This document shows, in pieces, positions 8,126 through 16,633 of a stretch of 64,000 nt of DNA; position 1 is the stretch's first letter; each line of letters opens with the position of its first letter. The notes under the pieces were generated by a model that was not told where the DNA came from, made no database searches, and worked only from the letters and a program-made list of their open reading frames with translations. A program made the translations under genes and the position numbers. Source of the DNA: Mucilaginibacter rubeus (GTDB lineage: Bacteria > Bacteroidota > Bacteroidia > Sphingobacteriales > Sphingobacteriaceae); NCBI RefSeq assembly GCF_014643835.1, contig NZ_BMKD01000002.1:682001-746000 (forward strand), written 5' to 3'.

Positions 8126-8602
8126 ATGAAAAAGTTATTATTAATACGCCACGCAAAAGCTACCCATGAAAGCGGTTATGTTGATTTTGACCGGCCTTTA
8201 AAACAATCAGGTATGCAGGATGCGGTTTTAATGGCCACCCTTTTAAAAGGACAGTTACAAATACCTCAAATTATAATAACCAGCCCTGCACTGCGTACCA
8301 AAACTACTGCCGAAATTTTTGCTAACCAGTTTAAATTACCGGCTCCTGGGGAAGACAAAAGAATTTACGAAGCCAGCGAAAACACCTGGGTTAAAGTAGT
8401 TAATAGCCTGCCCGATGAATATGATTATATAGGCATAGTTGGCCATAACCCGGGTATAAGCCAAATACTATATTACCTCACCAGCCAGCTAAAAGAGATG
8501 CCTACCTGTGCCGTGGCCATCATTACCTTTGAAAACGATACATGGCAATCCATCAGCGAAGAAGACGGGACACTGACGCATTTTGATTCACCGAAGGGGT
8601 AG
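8126..8602 (+). CDS. Histidine phosphatase, SixA-like
   Basis: A 158-residue member of the histidine phosphatase (phosphoglycerate mutase-like) superfamily, closest in layout to SixA, which dephosphorylates phosphohistidine in proteins. The N-terminal MKKLLLIRHAKATH holds the catalytic RHA triad with His9. ITSPALRTKTTAEIF follows, then the second conserved histidine in IVGHNPGISQIL. The short length and absence of extra domains fit SixA. It stands alone, convergent with dprA. The actual substrate is not known from sequence. Confidence 0.82.
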   Translation: MKKLLLIRHAKATHESGYVDFDRPLKQSGMQDAVLMATLLKGQLQIPQIIITSPALRTKTTAEIFANQFKLPAPGEDKRIYEASENTWVKVVNSLPDEYDYIGIVGHNPGISQILYYLTSQLKEMPTCAVAIITFENDTWQSISEEDGTLTHFDSPKG

Positions 8603-8632
8603 CGTTGTGTCCGAAAGTCAGAGAAGTCCGTA

Positions 8633-8746
8633 AGTCCGAAAGAAAAAATACTATTTGACCTTCATCAGTCGCCAGCGAGGCGAAACTATTTCAAATTTTA
8701 CGGAAAAAAATTACCGTTAAATAAGAATCTTACCGACTTTCGGACT
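8633..8746. repeat. Inverted repeat between sixA-like gene and dprA
   Basis: AGTCCGAAAG (8633-8642) and CTTTCGGACT (8737-8746) are perfect 10-bp arms. The left side also has two related AGTCCG units and a GTCCGAAAG copy at 8609-8617. It lies in a convergent gap with no gene. Confidence 0.6.
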
Positions 8747-8752
8747 CCCCAC

Positions 8753-9850
8753 TCAATTCACTCTATAAGTTTTCCCCGGCAGCGAACTGATATACCCTTG
8801 CATTTCCATATTAAGCAGGTTCATGGCCAGTTGGCTCATAGGCATATTAGCCCTTAAAGTAAGATCATCTATGGCAAGCGGCGTTTTATTCTGCTGCAAT
8901 ATCTCCATGATCAGCCGTTCATCTGCCGACAAATCAAAAGGCAGCATAAATTGCTCTGTAGGTTTATTGGCATCGTTCTTTTCCCAGCCAAGACTAAAAG
9001 CCAGATCGGCGGTGCAGGTGAGCAAGCTTGCTTTGTTATTACGGATTAGGAAGTTACATCCTTCAGAAAATTCATCACCCAATCTGCCCGGAAAAGCAAA
9101 AACATCCCGGTTATAGGAGTTGGCAATTTCGGCCGTGATGAGTGCACCTCCTTTTATACTGGCTTCAATCACCACGGTTGCATCGGCAATACCGGCAACT
9201 ATCCGGTTTCGCTGCGGAAAGTTTTCCCTGTCGGGGTTGGTGCCTGAAGGGTATTCGGATAGTAAGCCGCCGTTTTCGAGCATTTTATCGGCAGTGGCCC
9301 GGTTTTGAGCAGGATAAAGCCTGTCAAGCCCATGGCCAAGTACACCGATGGTTGGCACGTTTAGCTTTACACATTCTTTATGTGCCGCTACATCAATACC
9401 ATGTGCCAAACCACTTACTATTAATACATTATATTGCTGTAATTCCTCAACTAACTGGCGGCATAATTGCCTGCCATAATCGGTAGCGTTACGGGTGCCC
9501 ACTATACTAATAATGTGGGGCGGGTTAAGATCCATTTTGCCCTTCGCATAAAGCAGCACCGGTGAATCGTGGCAATTTTTTAAGCGCTTGGGGTAACGGG
9601 CATCTGTATAAAAAATAACATCGATATTGTGACCTTCTAAAAACTTCAGCTCCTTTTCGGCTTGCCTCAAAGCATCGTCAAAATCCCATTTTACAGCGCG
9701 TTTCTCACCTATTCCCGGAATCCTGGTCATTTTTTCGGGCGATGCATTAAACACTTCTTCTACGCTGCCAAGATATGCGATCAGTGACTTAGCCGCTACC
9801 GGCCCGAGGTTTTTAACAAAAGATAAAGCTACTTTATGGAGTAATGACAT
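8753..9850 (-). CDS. dprA: DNA-processing protein DprA
   Basis: Smf/DprA protein of 365 residues that binds incoming single-stranded DNA and loads RecA during natural transformation. An N-terminal helix-hairpin-helix-like region reads IPGIGEKRA. The Rossmann-like core shows ISIVGTRNATDYGRQLCRQL and VSGLAHGIDVAAH, then ENFPQRNRIVAG and a glycine-rich SIKGGALITAEIA. The C-terminal winged-helix part (LIMEILQQNKTPLAIDDLTL) is also present. Length is normal for the family. It suggests the organism may be competent, although no other com genes are visible here. Confidence 0.95.
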   Translation of the reverse strand: MSLLHKVALSFVKNLGPVAAKSLIAYLGSVEEVFNASPEKMTRIPGIGEKRAVKWDFDDALRQAEKELKFLEGHNIDVIFYTDARYPKRLKNCHDSPVLLYAKGKMDLNPPHIISIVGTRNATDYGRQLCRQLVEELQQYNVLIVSGLAHGIDVAAHKECVKLNVPTIGVLGHGLDRLYPAQNRATADKMLENGGLLSEYPSGTNPDRENFPQRNRIVAGIADATVVIEASIKGGALITAEIANSYNRDVFAFPGRLGDEFSEGCNFLIRNNKASLLTCTADLAFSLGWEKNDANKPTEQFMLPFDLSADERLIMEILQQNKTPLAIDDLTLRANMPMSQLAMNLLNMEMQGYISSLPGKTYRVN

Positions 9851-10030
9851 TGGGTTTAGACGTACGGATTATAGCCTTGCAAATTATAAATATTCGGGCG
9901 ATTTTCAAGCAGGACCTGTTATTTGCAATACAATATATAAAGTGTGGATATCATATTCAACTTTAAACCATATGTCTTTCCTTATTTAATTTGCATATCT
10001 GCACATTCCTAATTCGCACGCCTATTAAAA

Positions 10031-10046
10031 AACTACAAAAATAGTT
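10031..10046. promoter_or_regulatory. Operator 1 of the BlaI-type repressor (putative)
   Basis: AACTACAAAAATAGTT is a near-perfect dyad and the first of three related 16-bp sites upstream of the blaI-like gene. One arm has C in place of T compared with the other two copies. Confidence 0.65.
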
Positions 10047-10075
10047 TGCAAACTATAAAAATAGTTTTACCTTTA
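10045..10075 (+). promoter_or_regulatory. Putative promoter of the blaI-M56 pair
   Basis: TTTG at 10045-10048, a 19-bp spacer and TACCTTTA at 10068-10075 approximate TTTG-N19-TAnnTTTG with one mismatch. Operator 2 fills the spacer, so a bound repressor would block RNA polymerase. Confidence 0.5.
10051..10066. promoter_or_regulatory. Operator 2 of the BlaI-type repressor (putative)
   Basis: AACTATAAAAATAGTT has perfect 6-bp arms around AAAA. It is 20 bp (about two helix turns) from operator 1, so both dimers would lie on the same DNA face. Confidence 0.7.
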
Positions 10076-10078
10076 TTC

Positions 10079-10094
10079 AACTATAAAAATAGTT
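10079..10094. promoter_or_regulatory. Operator 3 of the BlaI-type repressor (putative)
   Basis: Identical to operator 2 and ends only 4 bp before the ATG at 10099. It therefore overlaps the translation initiation region and the predicted transcription start. Confidence 0.7.
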
Positions 10095-10098
10095 TACT

Positions 10099-10476
10099 AT
10101 GCGTATCAAAGAACTAACCAAAGCCGAAGAGCAGGTAATGCAGATCCTTTGGCAACTGAAAGAAGCTATTGTTAAAGACATTATTGAAGAAATGCCGGAG
10201 CCTAAACCCGCTTATAACACAGTGTCGACTGTGGTAAGGGTATTGGAGGGCAAAGGCTTTATCGACCATAAGGCCTATGGTAACTCGCATGTTTACTTTC
10301 CGCTCATCAGCGATGCGGAGTACAAAAAATTCACATTTGATAAGATGATGAAAAACTATTTCAGCAACTCATATCAAAGTTTGGTATCCTTTATTGTGGA
10401 TGAAAAGAACATCAGCGTAAAAGAACTGGACGAGCTAACATCATTAATTGATAAACTTAAAAGCAAACAACAATGA
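10099..10476 (+). CDS. BlaI/MecI/CopY-family transcriptional repressor
   Basis: A 125-residue winged-helix repressor. The start IKELTKAEEQVMQILWQLKE and the later PKPAYNTVSTVVRVLEGKGF form the recognition region typical of BlaI. The C-terminal dimerisation and cleavage part reaches the normal family length. It overlaps the M56 gene by 4 bp (ATGA), the standard BlaI-BlaR1 arrangement. Three matching dyads upstream indicate autorepression. In known systems, cleavage triggered by the membrane metalloprotease relieves repression. The inducing signal here is unknown; no beta-lactamase gene is nearby. Confidence 0.93.
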   Translation: MRIKELTKAEEQVMQILWQLKEAIVKDIIEEMPEPKPAYNTVSTVVRVLEGKGFIDHKAYGNSHVYFPLISDAEYKKFTFDKMMKNYFSNSYQSLVSFIVDEKNISVKELDELTSLIDKLKSKQQ

Positions 10477-12224
10477 ACTGGCTATATTATTTGCTTGAAG
10501 CAAACTTGTACCTATGCGTATTTTATGCAGGGTACTGCTTGTTTTTAAATAAAGAAACACACTATACCTTAAACCGTATATACCTGTTATTGAGCTGTGT
10601 GATTTCATTTGTATTACCCGTTGTACAAATTGGCTGGCTAAAACCGGTTAAAACTGCAACAAAAACAATCGTTATCATTCCGCAAACGGCTTACCAAACC
10701 ACCGTGCAAAAGCTTACTGTGCAGCCAACGTTAACCTTTAACGATATTTTGGTTTACGCCTATATACTTGGTACAATAGTACTTACCACAGTACTCTTTA
10801 TCAGGCTTTATCAATTGGTCAAACTAACAAAGGCCACCAAAACTCTGGTTAATGATAAGTATAAACTCATCAATATAGAGGGATCAAACACCGCCTTTTC
10901 CTTCTTTAACTACCTTTTTATTGGCACAAAAACCCAAGCTAATAATATCATTATCAGGCACGAGCTGGTTCACATTCGTCAAAAACACTCGGTTGATATT
11001 GTTTTTCTGGAGTTGATCAAGATTATCAATTGGTTTAATCCGCTGGTTTATTTATTGCAAATCAGCCTGAAAACCATCCATGAATATATAGCCGACGAGC
11101 AAACTGCCGCGCAGGAAAGTGATGCCCTCAGCTATTCGTCGTTTTTGGTAAGCAATGCTTATGGGTTAAACGGCTCGCCCCTGGCGCATTCATTTTTCAA
11201 TTATAACTTATTAAAAAAGAGGATAATTATGTTAAACCAAAAACGTTCGGGGAAATTAGCCAGGCTAAAATACCTCGTGGCCGTACCCATATGCGCCGGC
11301 CTGCTTTGTGCATCAACCCTGGTATTCAGTAAAACTTATGTTTTTTTCGATCTGATACCCCAACAGGAAATTGTCAATAAAAAGGTGGCCAATACGCATA
11401 CAGCCCCCGCCGACACTGTAAAAGTAGACCCAGTCCGAATAAAAAAAGCAGATGTTACTGCCAAAGGTTTTAAATACGAAGAAACCGGTTACCTTGTTAA
11501 TAAAAAAACCGATTTCAGGGTAATTATTACCGAAAAGAACGGAGAGCAAAAAGAATACTATAAAAGCAAAGCTACCCCGGAAGAACTGGCTACACTGAAA
11601 ACTAAATACGGCTATACATTTCCTAAAATGTTAATTTATCCAAAGCTTCCACCACCTCCGCCTGCTCCACCCGCAAACAGCAAAAAACCTAAGGTTATTG
11701 ATGTAAAGCTGCCACCTCCGCCACCGCCTGCAAATCCGGAAAAGATAAAGAAAGCACCTAAAGTGATAGAAGGGGCACCTGTTACCCCGAAGGCCCCCAC
11801 ACCAGCTGTTGCAGAACGTGTCCCGCCGCCCCCGCCACCTGCAGATCCATTTCAAACCCTATATATGTACGTCGCTAAACACACACGCTATCCGTCAAAA
11901 GCACGTGAAAACCACATTTCGGGAAAAGTGACGTTAAATTTTAATATTATTAATGGTAAAATAAGTGAAGTGGCCCTTGTCGAAGGCGTTGATCAGGATA
12001 TAGATAATGAAATATTAAGAGTTGTAAATAATTTCGACGGTAATCTCGGCATAAAATCAGGCCATTATAATTTACCCATATCTATGGCTTTAGTTGCTGA
12101 CAATCATAACTATTACCCCCCTGTACCTTCAAAGCAATATGATCAGGCAATGGCTTCTACAAAAGCTTCAACTACCCTTCGCGAAGTTATTGTGGTAGGC
12201 TACCCCGCAAAAGAAAACAAATAA
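10473..12224 (+). CDS. M56 (BlaR1-like) metallopeptidase with TonB C-terminal domain
   Basis: A 583-residue membrane protein. The N-terminal part has several hydrophobic segments (residues about 4-20, 28-45, 90-110 and 265-285) and the zinc motif HELVH at 163-167, with WFNPLVYLLQ and HEYIADEQ following as in M56 peptidases. After the last membrane segment comes a presumably periplasmic part with proline-rich blocks (LPPPPPAPP, LPPPPPPA, PPPPPPAD). A TonB C-terminal-like domain follows (YPSKARENHISGKVTLNFNI). The final residues read TTLREVIVVGYP, like the TonB box of SusC-type receptors. It is coupled to the BlaI-like repressor and probably senses and transmits an envelope signal; the ligand is unknown. 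Confidence 0.85.
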   Translation: MNWLYYLLEANLYLCVFYAGYCLFLNKETHYTLNRIYLLLSCVISFVLPVVQIGWLKPVKTATKTIVIIPQTAYQTTVQKLTVQPTLTFNDILVYAYILGTIVLTTVLFIRLYQLVKLTKATKTLVNDKYKLINIEGSNTAFSFFNYLFIGTKTQANNIIIRHELVHIRQKHSVDIVFLELIKIINWFNPLVYLLQISLKTIHEYIADEQTAAQESDALSYSSFLVSNAYGLNGSPLAHSFFNYNLLKKRIIMLNQKRSGKLARLKYLVAVPICAGLLCASTLVFSKTYVFFDLIPQQEIVNKKVANTHTAPADTVKVDPVRIKKADVTAKGFKYEETGYLVNKKTDFRVIITEKNGEQKEYYKSKATPEELATLKTKYGYTFPKMLIYPKLPPPPPAPPANSKKPKVIDVKLPPPPPPANPEKIKKAPKVIEGAPVTPKAPTPAVAERVPPPPPPADPFQTLYMYVAKHTRYPSKARENHISGKVTLNFNIINGKISEVALVEGVDQDIDNEILRVVNNFDGNLGIKSGHYNLPISMALVADNHNYYPPVPSKQYDQAMASTKASTTLREVIVVGYPAKENK

Positions 12225-12250
12225 AGATAAAGCTTTAAACAAGCTTTTAT

Positions 12251-12288
12251 AATTGCCGACCGGCCTAAAACCGTCCCGGCAATTTTCT
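12251..12288 (+). terminator. Putative terminator after the M56 gene
   Basis: AATTGCCG (12251-12258) pairs with CGGCAATT (12277-12284), followed by a short T run. The loop is long (18 nt) and itself GC-rich. Confidence 0.5.
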
Positions 12289-12515
12289 GCGTAAATCCCT
12301 CCGTTCTCTTTAACCGCCCTGTTTTACAAATAGCTAAATAATTTCTTTTAGTATCCAAAAATTTGTAACTTAGATATATCCAATCGGGACAATTTCTTTT
12401 AAAATATATCTAAAACAAAGCAAACACATTAAAATACGCTTTGTTTAATAAGTACCAATTATACTTCCTGGACCTTACCGTTAACCTGATTTTGTTCATT
12501 TTTAAACCTCATAAT

Positions 12516-12758
12516 ATGAAAAAGTTTGGGATCATTTTAGCAATAGTAGGCATTGTGATGCTTATTGCAGGTAATTTTTTTTATAAGCATACCATCAATG
12601 CGGTAGATAGCTCTGGCAGTTCAATTATTACTACCGGCTTAAATGGTGGATGGACATTTAAACTACCTGTTTTTGCCGGTGGTGCGTTATTTTTCCTGGG
12701 GTTTGTTTTTTGGGCAGCATCACGCACCGACAACCAGCATCATGATCATTTGATATAG
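12516..12758 (+). CDS. Small membrane protein, unknown function
   Basis: About 80 residues from ATG 12516, chosen because MKKFGIILAIVGIVMLIAG is a natural N-terminal membrane segment. The frame extends further upstream, but only from a weak TTG. A second hydrophobic segment, LPVFAGGALFFLGFVFWAA, ends in a short polar tail with a His-rich NQHHDHLI. Between the segments lies a Gly/Ser-rich loop. It is not recognised as a named family beyond general resemblance to small two-helix membrane proteins common in Bacteroidota. It stands alone, convergent with rsmG. Confidence 0.65.
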   Translation: MKKFGIILAIVGIVMLIAGNFFYKHTINAVDSSGSSIITTGLNGGWTFKLPVFAGGALFFLGFVFWAASRTDNQHHDHLI

Positions 12759-12791
12759 AAGTTAAACCGCATTTTATAAATGATTTCTCGC

Positions 12792-12839
12792 AAAGACGCG
12801 AAGGCGTAAAGTGATTTACTTTAACGCAGTAGCGTCTTT
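12792..12839. repeat. Interspersed palindromic repeat (CGCAAAGACGCG type)
   Basis: Nested arms AAAGACGC (12792-12799)/GCGTCTTT (12832-12839) and GCGTAAAGT (12804-12812)/ACTTTAACGC (12818-12827, one extra base). It sits in the convergent gap between the small membrane gene and rsmG and could serve as a bidirectional terminator. Confidence 0.65.
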
Positions 12840-12879
12840 ATGTGCATATTTATAATCAGAAAGGTGGATTACAAATAGA

Positions 12880-13506
12880 TTATCCCTTCACGTATATCAC
12901 CTGTTTTGTTTCGAAAAACTCCTCTTTAAAGTAATCTTTCAGATGATATTGGATAACTTTTAAGCCCGATTCTTTGATCTCCTGCTCCAAATCGCCGCCC
13001 TTTAAATACAGGATACCGTTGGGTAATTTGTTATTCGATTGCTTGTTGAATTTACCTTTTACCCATGGATAAAAATCCTTTAATTGGGTAACAGCGCGTG
13101 ATACTACAAAGTCAAATTTATCCGCAATTTGTTCGGCCCGCAGGTGTGATGCTTTCACATTTCTGAGGCCTAAGGCTGCAGCTACTTCCGTAACAACCTT
13201 GATTTTTTTGCCTATAGAATCAACCAAATGAAATTGTGTTTCGGGGAATAAAATAGCCAGGGGAATACCAGGAAAGCCCCCACCGGTACCCACATCAAGC
13301 ACATTTTCGCCCGGTAAAAAAGCCATTACTTTGGCAATCCCAAGCGAGTGGAGCACGTGACGTTCAAATAAAAGATCAATATCTTTGCGGGAAATTACGT
13401 TGATCTGGCTGTTCCAGTGTTCATATAAAGCTGGCAATTTTTCAAATTGCTCACGCTGTTCGGCACTTAAATCAGGAAAATATTGTAGAATTATTTCAGA
13501 TGTCAT
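12880..13506 (-). CDS. rsmG: 16S rRNA (guanine527-N7)-methyltransferase RsmG
   Basis: A 208-residue SAM-dependent methyltransferase (GidB) that modifies G527 of 16S rRNA. Seen: LYEHWNSQINVISRKD near the start, the SAM-binding VLDVGTGGGFPGIPLAI, and VSRAVTQL further on, all typical of RsmG. ATG 13506 is preferred over a start 30 bp upstream because MTSEIILQYFPDLS begins at the usual point and keeps the overlap with the sigma factor gene short (11 bp). It is the last gene of an overlapping three-gene operon with GT2 and the ECF sigma factor. Confidence 0.95.
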   Translation of the reverse strand: MTSEIILQYFPDLSAEQREQFEKLPALYEHWNSQINVISRKDIDLLFERHVLHSLGIAKVMAFLPGENVLDVGTGGGFPGIPLAILFPETQFHLVDSIGKKIKVVTEVAAALGLRNVKASHLRAEQIADKFDFVVSRAVTQLKDFYPWVKGKFNKQSNNKLPNGILYLKGGDLEQEIKESGLKVIQYHLKDYFKEEFFETKQVIYVKG

Positions 13507-14101
13507 CCCTGTTAAAACGGTTAATAATATTGCCAAGCAGGTACCTTGCCCTAAATAATTGCGCCTTTACCGTCCCTAACGGGAGATCGAGTTGCTGGGC
13601 TATTTCTTCGTACGAAAGCTCATCAAAATAGCGTAAGGTAATCAGGTTCCTATAACGCGTGGGGAGGCTTTCAATTAATGATCTTAGCTCCTGAGTTTGT
13701 TGCTTTTTGATAGATGTTTCTTCGGGGTTAAGGCTATCCGCCTTAATTTGCAGCGGTTTTTCATCCCCTTCATCGTCCATCATGCCATGAATTGACATGG
13801 TGCTTAGTTTCTTTTTGCGGATAAAATCAATGCAATTGTTAGTTGCTACTCTGAAAAGCCAGGTGCTAAAAGCAAAATCGGGCTGGTATTTTTCAAGTTT
13901 TTCAAATGCCTTGGCAAACGTTTCAACCGTTAGGTCCATTGCATCTTCTTTGTTGTTTACCATCTTAAGCACCATGAAATAAATCGAGTCTTTATAACGG
14001 TGCATCAAATCGGCATAGGCTTTTTGATCCCCTTGCCTGGCCTTCACTACCAGGTGAAAATCATTCTTTGCGTTCTCGGTAAAGTTGGCGTTTATTTCCA
14101 T
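13496..14101 (-). CDS. ECF-type RNA polymerase sigma factor
   Basis: A 201-residue sigma-70 family protein of extracytoplasmic function type. Region 2 is clear (YADLMHRYKDSIYFMVLKMV, then KEDAMDLTVETFAKAF and FSTWLFRVATNNCIDFIRKK), and region 4 ends the protein (LPTRYRNLITLRYFDELSYE followed by EIAQQLDLPLGTVKAQLFRA). No anti-sigma gene is adjacent; the start overlaps the GT2 gene by 10 bp and the end overlaps rsmG. Such overlaps suggest co-translation with housekeeping genes rather than a stress-responsive sigma/anti-sigma pair. Confidence 0.93.
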   Translation of the reverse strand: MEINANFTENAKNDFHLVVKARQGDQKAYADLMHRYKDSIYFMVLKMVNNKEDAMDLTVETFAKAFEKLEKYQPDFAFSTWLFRVATNNCIDFIRKKKLSTMSIHGMMDDEGDEKPLQIKADSLNPEETSIKKQQTQELRSLIESLPTRYRNLITLRYFDELSYEEIAQQLDLPLGTVKAQLFRARYLLGNIINRFNRDDI

Positions 14102-15234
14102 TGAGTAGTTTTTAAAAAGGTACCGATCAATCCAAAAACATTTAAATATGTATAATATAATAGGTCAAAAAAGGGGAGATACCACCAAAGGTCTTTGCCA
14201 TTAAGTTTTTTAAATATACGATTATAAATGGCCATTTGTAATATCAACCTAAAAACGTACAAACCTAATGCCAGTAACGGTTCATATCTTAAAATAAGGA
14301 ATAATATTAATAAAATATAGAATATAAAGCCGCTAACTGCATCAAAACTAAGCATACGCCTGTGCTGGTTTTTATACAGTTTCCCCACCCCCATGTGTCG
14401 CTTTTTTTGTTTAAACCACGATTTAAATGTGGTTTTAGCCTCTGTAAACATAAATGATTCGGGGCTCAATTCAACTACTGTGTTATCAGGAGTAGCATGC
14501 TGGTTAACAAACAGGTCATCATCGCCTGATATTACGTGCATGTGCGAAGCAAAACCTTTTGCACTAAAAAATAACGTTTTTGTATAGGCAAGGTTGCGTC
14601 CAATACCCATATAGGGGTCGCCGGTTAACGCGCCCGACAGGTAATTGGTTGCTGTTTTTATGGTTTCAAAGCGGGTAAAAGCATTAATAAAACCACCTTT
14701 TTTATAATAAGGAGAGTACCCCAAAACTATTTGCACACCGCTTGTAAAATTGGCTGCCATACGGCTTATCCAGTTTTCGGAAGCTGGCTTACAATCAGCA
14801 TCGGTAAATAAAAGGTGTTCATTTTTTGATGCCTTGATGCCTAAGGTAAGGGCAAACTTTTTACCTGTTTTAAAGCGGTCATGCTCGGTAATGGTAACAA
14901 CTTTCAGGTGGGCGTATTTTTTTTGCATGGTTTCAAGCACCTCGTCGGAAGTATCAAAAGAGCAATCATTGATAACAACCACCTCAAAATCAGGATAGTT
15001 TTGTTCCAGTATCGATGGGAGATTTTCCTCTAAGTTACGGGCTTCGTTGCGGGCGCTGATAATAACAGAAATGGGGATTAAGACTCTGGGCGGCGGCCCT
15101 TCGGCGGGTTTATGGCCTGCAAGGCGGGTATGCCTGCTTACCAGGTAATATAGCTGAACTATAAAACAAAGCTGAAAAAGAATAAAAAGCGCGTCGTGTA
15201 AGTACGTTTCCAAACAAAAAAAATAATGAGGCAA
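14092..15234 (-). CDS. Membrane glycosyltransferase family 2
   Basis: A 380-residue GT-A glycosyltransferase with an N-terminal membrane segment (ALFILFQLCFIVQLYYLV) and hydrophobic C-terminal segments (GFIFYILLILFLILRY and LALGLYVFRLILQMAI). The catalytic core shows ISVIISARNEARNLEENLPS, VVVINDCSFDTSDEVL and LLFTDADCKPAS with the metal-binding DxD. A later GDDDLF and the QKKRHMG motif resemble processive transferases. No ATG lies between the upstream in-frame stop and the conserved start, so a TTG (15234 or 15213) must be used. Substrate unknown; polysaccharide or glycolipid synthesis is likely. Confidence 0.85.
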   Translation of the reverse strand: MPHYFFCLETYLHDALFILFQLCFIVQLYYLVSRHTRLAGHKPAEGPPPRVLIPISVIISARNEARNLEENLPSILEQNYPDFEVVVINDCSFDTSDEVLETMQKKYAHLKVVTITEHDRFKTGKKFALTLGIKASKNEHLLFTDADCKPASENWISRMAANFTSGVQIVLGYSPYYKKGGFINAFTRFETIKTATNYLSGALTGDPYMGIGRNLAYTKTLFFSAKGFASHMHVISGDDDLFVNQHATPDNTVVELSPESFMFTEAKTTFKSWFKQKKRHMGVGKLYKNQHRRMLSFDAVSGFIFYILLILFLILRYEPLLALGLYVFRLILQMAIYNRIFKKLNGKDLWWYLPFFDLLYYTYLNVFGLIGTFLKTTQWK

Positions 15235-15419
15235 ATTTGTTAAAAATCAATGAAATTAAGGCTCAATATCAGCGTTAATTTGAAGTTTAATGTACTCTTA
15301 TTTAATCCCCCTTAAAATAAAAGTACTTTAATTAACATGGTTTTAATATTCAGCACGTTTATAAATAGCTTTTATCCTGCCGCCGTTTTGGAAAGGACGG
15401 GCATGAGGGTTTTTTTTGC

Positions 15420-15427
15420 TAATTTTG
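15420..15427 (+). promoter_or_regulatory. Putative -7 element of tgt
   Basis: TAATTTTG matches TAnnTTTG, with the ATG only 10 bp after it (15438). Transcription would begin a few bases before the start codon. No well-spaced -33 TTTG is seen. Confidence 0.45.
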
Positions 15428-15437
15428 CAACCCTAAA

Positions 15438-16568
15438 ATGAAATTTAACTTAACAGCACAAGACCCGCTTTCAAAGGCCCGAGCCGGCGAGATCACTACC
15501 GACCACGGTACCATACAAACCCCTATTTTTATGCCGGTAGGCACTGCCGGCACTGTAAAGGCGGTGCACCAGCACGAGCTTAAACAGGATATTTCGGCGC
15601 AAATTATATTGGGCAACACTTACCACCTATATCTGCGCCCCGGTTTAAATACACTTGAAAGCGCCGGAGGACTACATAAATTTAATGGATGGGACGGTCC
15701 CATCTTAACCGATAGCGGCGGCTACCAGGTATATTCATTAACCGAGGTACGCAAAATAAAAGAGGAAGGGGTTACTTTCCGCTCGCATATTGACGGATCA
15801 AAACACTTGTTTACTCCCGAAAATGTAATGGACATTCAGCGCATTATCGGCGCCGATATTATCATGGCGTTTGATGAGTGTACCCCCTATCCCTGCGATT
15901 ACAACTACGCAAAACGATCGATAGAAATGACCCACCGCTGGCTGAAACGCTGCTGCGACAGGTTTGACAGCACCGGACCAAAATATGGCTACAGTCAAAC
16001 ACTTTTCCCAATTGTACAGGGTTCGGTATATAAAGATCTGCGTGTACGATCTGCCGAAGTAATAGCCTCATATGAGCGTGAAGGTAATGCCATAGGCGGC
16101 CTTTCGGTCGGTGAACCGGCCGAGGAAATGTATGCCATGACCGAAATTGTATGCAATATATTACCGCAGCAAAAACCGCGTTACTTAATGGGTGTAGGTA
16201 CGCCTGTAAACATTTTGGAAAACATAGCTCTGGGTATTGACATGTTTGATTGCGTTATGCCAACCAGGAACGCGCGCAATGGCATGCTTTTCACCAAAAA
16301 CGGCATCATCAACATCAAAAATGAGAAATGGAAAAACGACTTTTCGGCCATTGAAGATGACAGCGATCTGTTTGCCGACAGGGATTACAGCAAAGCCTAT
16401 TTACGTCATTTGATCCACTCTGGCGAAATGTTAGGCGCTCAGATCGCCACCTTGCACAACCTCCATTTTTATCTATGGTTGGTTAAAGAGGCGCGAAAAA
16501 AAATTATTGCGGGTGAGTTTTACGATTGGAAAAACATGATGGTAAAGCGCCTTGGACAGCGTTTATAA
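15438..16568 (+). CDS. tgt: Queuine tRNA-ribosyltransferase
   Basis: TGT of 376 residues; it exchanges guanine 34 for the queuine precursor in tRNAs with GUN anticodons. Conserved parts are strong: GTIQTPIFMPVGTAGTVKAV, NTYHLYLRPG, TDSGGYQVYSL with the active-site Asp region, GGLSVGEP, and the nucleophile region GIDMFDCVMPTRNARNG. In E. coli-type enzymes the C-terminal zinc site is CxCxxC plus His. Here the equivalent stretch reads SDLFADRDYSKAYLRHL, so the three cysteines are absent while the later HNLHFY histidine remains. The rest is fully conserved, so activity is still expected. Confidence 0.95.
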   Translation: MKFNLTAQDPLSKARAGEITTDHGTIQTPIFMPVGTAGTVKAVHQHELKQDISAQIILGNTYHLYLRPGLNTLESAGGLHKFNGWDGPILTDSGGYQVYSLTEVRKIKEEGVTFRSHIDGSKHLFTPENVMDIQRIIGADIIMAFDECTPYPCDYNYAKRSIEMTHRWLKRCCDRFDSTGPKYGYSQTLFPIVQGSVYKDLRVRSAEVIASYEREGNAIGGLSVGEPAEEMYAMTEIVCNILPQQKPRYLMGVGTPVNILENIALGIDMFDCVMPTRNARNGMLFTKNGIINIKNEKWKNDFSAIEDDSDLFADRDYSKAYLRHLIHSGEMLGAQIATLHNLHFYLWLVKEARKKIIAGEFYDWKNMMVKRLGQRL

Positions 16569-16633
16569 CAACTCATAAAATCACAAGAAATCTCCAGGAA
16601 AAACATGGAAATTAACAATCAAACAACCGACAG

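Noticed and set aside
12441-12515. N-terminal extension of the small membrane protein
   Set aside because: It begins with a weak TTG and ends right before a natural ATG followed by a membrane helix.
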